Part shown: in pieces, positions 59,453-64,000 of the stretch
Layout of the letters: each line of letters opens with the position of its first letter
Numbering within the stretch: the stretch's first letter is position 1
NCBI RefSeq assembly: GCF_002502735.1
Contig: NZ_DAQC01000001.1
Location: forward strand, 1,185,212-1,249,211
Source of the DNA: Methanoregula sp. UBA64
Lineage (GTDB): Archaea; Halobacteriota; Methanomicrobia; Methanomicrobiales; Methanospirillaceae
Direction: 5' to 3'
Length of the DNA stretch: 64,000 bases
Notes under the pieces: model-generated
The model's database searches: none
What the model was told of the DNA's origin: nothing
Seen by the model: the letters and a program-made list of their open reading frames with translations, nothing else
Position numbers and translations under genes: made by a program

Positions 59453-59739
59453 GTTTTACGCTCTTTCTCTGGCACGAAGTCTCCGACGATATCAACCACC
59501 TGCCGGACAAGACCCGCAGAATTATTCAGGCTGCCTTAAAACGATTGGAAGAGGATCCCTATCCCGGAAAGGACGGGGACAAGGAAAAGATCGTTTTAAA
59601 GGGGGGCGAGGTTATCTACCGGCTCCATATTTCCCGGAGTTTTACCGCGTTCTACGATATCGATAAAGAGAACAAACGGATCCTCGTTCAGGAAGTTCTT
59701 CCGATAGGAAAAGCCCACAAAAAATACGGATATTACTGA
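59449..59739 (+). CDS. RelE/ParE-superfamily toxin
   Basis: 96 residues starting at TTG. RelE fold signature: HEVSDDINHLPDKTRRIIQA, LKGGEVIYRLHISRSFTAFY, and a basic C-terminus KAHKKYGYY. The R-rich, Tyr-ended tail fits ribosome-dependent mRNA cleavage (RelE) better than ParE, but both are possible. Paired with the preceding antitoxin. Confidence 0.8.
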   Translation: MSFTLFLWHEVSDDINHLPDKTRRIIQAALKRLEEDPYPGKDGDKEKIVLKGGEVIYRLHISRSFTAFYDIDKENKRILVQEVLPIGKAHKKYGYY

Positions 59740-59860
59740 ACGAAAAGATCCCAGTAATCTCACAAGCCCGGGTATTCCCCTGCGCTTTTCCCTACCGCTT
59801 CATCGCGCCCGGTTCAAAGCCTATATCTCTTCCCGGCACAACCCCCTCTTCTGAACATAC

Positions 59861-60385
59861 ATGTCCGCATGGCTTGCCATGGCGACCTGGTCGCCGTATA
59901 TTGCGGGAGCCGGGATCGGCGTCCTGATCTGGACGGTCTTTTTACTCTCCGATCACCCGCTCGGGTGTTCGACCGCGTTCTCCCATACTGCGGGGATGAT
60001 CGAGTCCGCAGTCTCCAAGGGGAAGACCGCAGCGATGCCGTACTACCGGAAGTTCGTGCCGGCCGCTGACTGGCACTGGATGCTTGTTGTCGGTGTTGTT
60101 ATCGGGGGTTTCCTCTCGGCGTACCTCTCCGGCACGCTCTCGTTTGTTACCGTGCCGCCGATGTTTGCCGCCGCGTTTGGCCCCTCCGTTGCGCTGCGCC
60201 TTGCGGTTGCCCTCATCGGCGGGATCCTGATCGGGCTCGGGGCCCGCTGGGCCGGCGGCTGCACCTCCGGCCACGGGATCTCCGGGACCCTCCAGCTCGC
60301 CCTTTCAAGCTGGGTGGCGGCGATCTGCTTTTTTGCCGGCGGGATCCTGGTAGCAGGACTGCTGTACGGATTTACGGTGATCTGA
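59861..60385 (+). CDS. YeeE/YedE-family membrane protein, half 1
   Basis: 174 residues, four to five membrane helices. Conserved Cys motifs DHPLGCSTAF near residue 36 and GGCTSGHGISG near 134 match YeeE/YedE proteins, which carry thiosulfate or other sulfur through the membrane by Cys relay. The second half is the next gene, 1 base away; in many organisms both halves are one protein. Confidence 0.85.
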   Translation: MSAWLAMATWSPYIAGAGIGVLIWTVFLLSDHPLGCSTAFSHTAGMIESAVSKGKTAAMPYYRKFVPAADWHWMLVVGVVIGGFLSAYLSGTLSFVTVPPMFAAAFGPSVALRLAVALIGGILIGLGARWAGGCTSGHGISGTLQLALSSWVAAICFFAGGILVAGLLYGFTVI

Positions 60386-60386
60386 C

Positions 60387-60953
60387 ATGCCCGGTATGAC
60401 ACTCGGACAGGTACGATCCGATAAAAAGATCCAGCTCGCCCTTGGCCTGCTCTCGGGGATTGCCTTTGGCTTCCTCCTCCAGAAAAGCGGGGTGGCCGCA
60501 TACAACGTGGTGCTCGGACAGCTCCTGCTCACCGACTTTACGGTTCTAAAAGTGATGTTCTCCGCGGTCCTTGTCGGCATGATCGGGATCTACGCACTGA
60601 AAGCCGCCGGCCTTGTCCGCCTGCACACGAAACCGGGCTCCCTTGGCGCAACGGTGATCGGCGGCCTGATCTTCGGGGCCGGCTTTGCCCTTCTCGGGTA
60701 CTGCCCGGGCACCGCTGCTGCCGCAACGGGGACAGGGGCGCCCGACGCCCTTGTCGGGATGGCGGGCATCGTGCTCGGTGCCGGCCTCTTTGCCCGGCTC
60801 TACCCTGCGCTTGACCGCACGGTCTTACACCGGGGCGAATTCCCGGAGGGAACGGTTCCCGAAATTCTTGGGATCCCGCCATGGATCGTTGTCGCGCTCG
60901 TTGCCCTCATGATCGTCGGGATATTCTGGGCGCTGGGCGCATACGGGCTGTGA
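60387..60953 (+). CDS. YeeE/YedE-family membrane protein, half 2
   Basis: 188 residues with five membrane helices; the conserved Cys lies in GYCPGTAAAATGTG near residue 109. With the upstream gene it completes a two-part sulfur transporter. Starts one base after the first gene ends. Confidence 0.85.
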   Translation: MPGMTLGQVRSDKKIQLALGLLSGIAFGFLLQKSGVAAYNVVLGQLLLTDFTVLKVMFSAVLVGMIGIYALKAAGLVRLHTKPGSLGATVIGGLIFGAGFALLGYCPGTAAAATGTGAPDALVGMAGIVLGAGLFARLYPALDRTVLHRGEFPEGTVPEILGIPPWIVVALVALMIVGIFWALGAYGL

Positions 60954-61010
60954 GGAGAAAATTTTCCCCCACCCGCATTGCTCTTTTCTCCTGCCCTTCA
61001 GATCGGTTCT

Positions 61011-61889
61011 TCACCGGGATGCGGCGCCTTTGATGAACGTCCCTTGTTCGTATTCGTCGAATGCCTGCCGCAGCTCTTCCTGCGTGTTCATGACAATGGG
61101 GCCGCCCCATGCAATGGGTTCGCGGAGAGGCTTCCCCGAGAAGAACAGGAACCGCACGCCGTTTTTGCCCGCACGGATCCCGACGGCATCCCCGCTCTCG
61201 CCAAATAACAGGATAGTGCCGTTCCCCGACTCCTCGTCCTGGTGCGGTTCGAACATGCCGCTCCCACCGATAACATAGACGGCAGCCATGTATCCGGGCC
61301 GCACCGGGTGGGAAAAATGCGCTCCCGGTTCAAGTGCGATATCCAGGTACTCGGGCCCTGCCACGATATCGCGGACAGGCCCGGAAACCCCGGCAATCTC
61401 CCCGCAGATGACCCGGGCACTCGCACCGCCCGGGAGTGTGGCCGTGGGGATCTCGTCAGCCCTGATCTCCTGGTACCGCGGGTCCATCATCTTGTGCGCT
61501 TTTGGGAGGTTCACCCAGAGCTGGAAACCCCCCATCCTGCCGTTCACCGGCTTTGGCATCTCCTGGTGGACGATGCCGGAACCGGCGGTCATCCACTGCA
61601 CCCCGCCGGCATCGATACTGCCGGAATGGCCCATGCTGTCCCCGTGCTCGACCCTCCCTTCGAGCATGTAGGTCACGGTCTCGATCCCCCGGTGCGGGTG
61701 CCACGGGAAACCAGCACGGTAATCCTCCGGCCGGTCTGCACGGAAGTCGTCGAGCATCAGGAACGGGTCAAACGCCGGGAGCTCCTGGTACCCGAAGGCC
61801 CGGTGGAGCTTTACCCCCGCCCCTTCCAGCGTCCCGCGGGAGCGGGACTTCCATACTATGGATCGTACCTGCTGCATATGATGAGGCAT
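61011..61889 (-). CDS. Pirin-family protein
   Basis: 292 residues, two cupin domains. Metal site in FPWHPHRGIETVTYMLEG (HxH and the Glu/His around residue 58) in the N-terminal cupin, and MPKPVNGRMGGFQLWVNLP following. Bacterial members have quercetinase activity or act as redox-related regulators; the archaeal role is unknown. Confidence 0.9.
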   Translation of the reverse strand: MPHHMQQVRSIVWKSRSRGTLEGAGVKLHRAFGYQELPAFDPFLMLDDFRADRPEDYRAGFPWHPHRGIETVTYMLEGRVEHGDSMGHSGSIDAGGVQWMTAGSGIVHQEMPKPVNGRMGGFQLWVNLPKAHKMMDPRYQEIRADEIPTATLPGGASARVICGEIAGVSGPVRDIVAGPEYLDIALEPGAHFSHPVRPGYMAAVYVIGGSGMFEPHQDEESGNGTILLFGESGDAVGIRAGKNGVRFLFFSGKPLREPIAWGGPIVMNTQEELRQAFDEYEQGTFIKGAASR

Positions 61890-61997
61890 TAGGGAAAACG
61901 CGGGATAAAGATGCAGGAAGGGGCAGTTTTAGGCGCTGTCAGCAGGCTCGCGATAAAAAAACAAATGGGGGGTTGGCCCGGTGCCACGGTTTCCGGC

Positions 61998-62453
61998 TTA
62001 CGGTGCAAGGCCGAGCTGCTTCATGTAGGTCTGGTTGTCCCAGAACAGGTACTCCTCGACCATAACGCCGTCCTTCCAGCGCCCGATGGTGCACATAGGG
62101 AGCTTGAAGGATTTGCCGGTCGGCGGAATCGAGGTCCCGTCCGGCAGGGGCATCGGCTTTGTGAACGTGCCTTCCATCTCACCGATGACCGCAGTCCACT
62201 CCCCGGACCCGAACTTGACCGGGTGTTTTTTGATCCGGGTATCCGGTGCGTAGACAAACATTGCGTCGAGATCTTTGATGTGCGTCTCCGCGCCGGTTGT
62301 CGTGTGGCCGTCGGGCCAGTGGACGAGGATATCCTTTGCATGGCTCTCTCCAAGATCCTCCCACTTCCGTCCGGTAAATACCCGGAAATCCAGATCGTCG
62401 AACGTCTTTATGTGCTGCTCGACGGTCTTGTCCTGCCTGATCTCTTTTGCCAT
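61998..62453 (-). CDS. SnoaL-like ester cyclase-type protein
   Basis: 151 residues from the ATG at 62453, which follows an AGGAGG Shine-Dalgarno; the open frame upstream is not used. NTF2/SnoaL-like fold: MAKEIRQDKTVEQHIKTF, a His/Trp-rich cleft (ILVHWPDGHTTTG), then VMVEEYLFWDNQTYMKQLG. Family members are polyketide cyclases or act on diverse small molecules; substrate unknown. Divergent from nothing; lies 180 bases before the GMC oxidoreductase end. Confidence 0.8.
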   Translation of the reverse strand: MAKEIRQDKTVEQHIKTFDDLDFRVFTGRKWEDLGESHAKDILVHWPDGHTTTGAETHIKDLDAMFVYAPDTRIKKHPVKFGSGEWTAVIGEMEGTFTKPMPLPDGTSIPPTGKSFKLPMCTIGRWKDGVMVEEYLFWDNQTYMKQLGLAP

Positions 62454-62635
62454 GGTTTCTCTCCTCCTTTTTTCATTCCCCCGCACGGTGGCGGGTCCTT
62501 GTTCAACGTTCTTACACGTCCGGCTGGACATCTTTGCCGGCGGTTTTCCTGTTACCGGCCGGCACGTCATCTGCCCGGATTGCGATCGCCAACGTATACA
62601 GGACACGGCATTACGGGTTCCGGACGCTGGTACGG

Positions 62636-64000
62636 TCAGTGCTTCTCCGACCGGATGATATAGGCGGCCATCTCCCCGATGTAGGTGACCGGTGCCATCG
62701 TATGCCCGCGGTTCACCTGAGGCATGATGGATGCATCCGCAACCCGCAACCCTTCCACACCGCGGACCCGCAGGTGGGAATCCACCACGGCCAGGGGGTC
62801 TTTTGTAAGATCGCCGATACGTGCGGTTCCAACGGGGTGGAATACGGTGCTGGCTTCGCTGCGGATAAAGGCTTCAATCTCGGCGTCACTTGCATCCACG
62901 GCAGGGTGCACCTTTTCCGTATAGGGCAAAAGCGCCCGGGTTTTCGTGAGCTCCAGCACATACCGCACGCCCTTGATAAACCGTCTCATGTCATCCGGGT
63001 TGCTGAAATAATTCGGATCGATGAGGGGCTTGTCATGGGGGTCTGCCGAGGCCAGCAGGACGTTTCCTCTGCTTTTGGGGATCATCAGGATCACCGCAAG
63101 GGAGTACCCGCTCCTCTCTACGATAGTCCCCGCTCCCGCAAACTCTTTTTCAGAACCGGTCGCGGAATGGACATACTGCAGGATCACTTCAAAGTCCGGG
63201 CCGGTGTGTGTCCCGTCGCTCGAAACCAGGCCGGCCGCCGGGCCGGGATAGTAACAGGCAGGCCCGGTCTGTTCTTTTCGCCACTGTGCTATGGCCTCGT
63301 CGCTCGTTGGGTTAAACCGGGTATCCGGGAGGGGAACGGGAGAGAGGGCCCGGGGGTACACCATCAGGTGATCGTTGAGATTTTCACCGACGCCCGGGAC
63401 ATCCGCAACCACAGGGATGCCGTGCTTTGCCAGTTCCTTTTTAGGCCCTATTCCTGACAGTTTCAGGATCTGCGCCGTGTTATAGGTTCCCGCCGATAGA
63501 ATGACTTCGGCACGTGCCGTGATCTGCTGCACAGTGCCCTGATGTTCAGCTTCAACGCCCACTGCCCGGTTTCCTTTGAAGATTACTTTGCGGACAAAGG
63601 TATCGGTCCGGACTTTCAGGTTGGGCCTTTTACGGATCTCGTCGGACAAGTAACTGTCCGCAGGGGTACGCCGGACCCTGTTGAGGTAATCTTTCTGGAC
63701 AACATCGGCCTGATACGGATTTTCAGCCTGGAAATCCCCGATGCTGCCGAACCCGGCTTCCTTGAATGCCTCAAGCAGGGTATGGACAAATTTCGTTGGA
63801 TACGCTGAATCTTCCAGGTGTACCTTGCCGCCTTTTCCCCGGTACCGGGTCGGTCCCTTGTCGGTATCCTCGATCTTCTGGAACATTTCCAGCGCCTTTT
63901 CGTAATTCCAGCCTTTGGCGCCCTGTTGTTCCCAGAAATCGTAATCTTCCTTTGTCCCCCGCATCCAGAACCCGACGTTGATTGCCGAAGATCCCCCGAC
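62636..64000 (-). CDS. GMC-family oxidoreductase (start beyond the right edge)
   Basis: Open to the window edge on the minus strand; the first residues visible are VGGSSAINVGFWMRG, the FAD-proximal GMC signature, so the N-terminal Rossmann FAD motif is off the edge. The C-terminal part holds the catalytic His in STVFHPVGTARIG and NRGHTMAPVTYIGE. Similar to choline dehydrogenase and related alcohol oxidases. About 454 residues are visible. A GMC enzyme is unusual in a strict methanogen and looks bacterial in origin. Confidence 0.85.
   Translation of the reverse strand, partial: VGGSSAINVGFWMRGTKEDYDFWEQQGAKGWNYEKALEMFQKIEDTDKGPTRYRGKGGKVHLEDSAYPTKFVHTLLEAFKEAGFGSIGDFQAENPYQADVVQKDYLNRVRRTPADSYLSDEIRKRPNLKVRTDTFVRKVIFKGNRAVGVEAEHQGTVQQITARAEVILSAGTYNTAQILKLSGIGPKKELAKHGIPVVADVPGVGENLNDHLMVYPRALSPVPLPDTRFNPTSDEAIAQWRKEQTGPACYYPGPAAGLVSSDGTHTGPDFEVILQYVHSATGSEKEFAGAGTIVERSGYSLAVILMIPKSRGNVLLASADPHDKPLIDPNYFSNPDDMRRFIKGVRYVLELTKTRALLPYTEKVHPAVDASDAEIEAFIRSEASTVFHPVGTARIGDLTKDPLAVVDSHLRVRGVEGLRVADASIMPQVNRGHTMAPVTYIGEMAAYIIRSEKH

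Overview
The window looks like chromosomal DNA of a methanogenic euryarchaeon, most likely Methanomicrobiales (Methanoregula-like). Archaeal information-processing genes are present: RadA, FEN-1, an RPA-type single-strand binder, archaeal NusA, diphthine synthase, a NOG1-type GTPase and a presenilin-like protease. So are methanogen-associated genes: DUF1890/DUF1894, F420H2 oxidase (FprA), and a cysteate synthase-like gene for coenzyme M. TATA boxes sit about 25 bases before several starts, and some transcripts look leaderless. Most of the window is visibly GC-rich; two stretches (about 11.57-14.7 kb and 57.2-57.9 kb) are clearly AT-rich and look acquired.

Layout. 0-4 kb: an operon of ABC ATPase, CobW/HypB-type GTPase, Fe-S protein and cysteate synthase (cut by the left edge), divergent from an HTH regulator and a sulfonate-binding-like protein without a signal peptide. 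4-11 kb: a hybrid sensor kinase, a chagasin-type inhibitor, a PEGA surface protein, a SET protein and two membrane proteins. 11.1-11.5 kb: palindromic repeats. 11.75-14.7 kb: the accessory island, an operon of TGT-like protein, CD-NTase and SLATT two-helix membrane effector, plus a small two-helix membrane protein. This is a CBASS-type anti-phage locus resembling a stripped-down type IV system and is the most interesting item here. 15-24.4 kb: small unknowns, a transglutaminase-like lipoprotein, FEN-1, presenilin-like protease, NOG1-like GTPase, HTH-CBS regulator, PRC-barrel protein, phosphoglycolate phosphatase and RadA. 24.5-28.2 kb: dapL-lysA-RPA, running toward radA. 28-38.8 kb: CutA, DUF1890/1894, response regulator, 2-oxoacid:ferredoxin oxidoreductase, surface and membrane proteins, TauE-type exporter, FprA plus superoxide reductase, TrkH.

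38.9-41.9 kb: a compact NifH/NifD-like/NifK-like operon with all three proteins resembling nitrogenase parts but no nif or cfb neighbours; its substrate is unknown. 42-53.3 kb: PAS protein, leuB-leuD-leuC, SIMPL protein, nusA-hisE, DUF151 nuclease, a flippase-like membrane protein, and an operon of two KaiC-like proteins (one fused to a small GTPase), dph5 and a duplicated DUF357 protein. 53.3-56.6 kb: a degenerate UppS paralogue, a CcdA/winged-helix fusion, true UppS and a radical SAM protein. 56.6-57.3 kb: G/C-run inverted repeats, a gene remnant and operator-like palindromes. 57.3-59.8 kb: a possible HEPN protein, a Cas4-like protein that has lost its nuclease residues, DUF3467, tRNA-Thr(CGT) and a RelE-type toxin-antitoxin pair. 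59.8-64 kb: split YeeE/YedE sulfur transporter, pirin, an ester-cyclase-like protein and a GMC oxidoreductase cut by the right edge.
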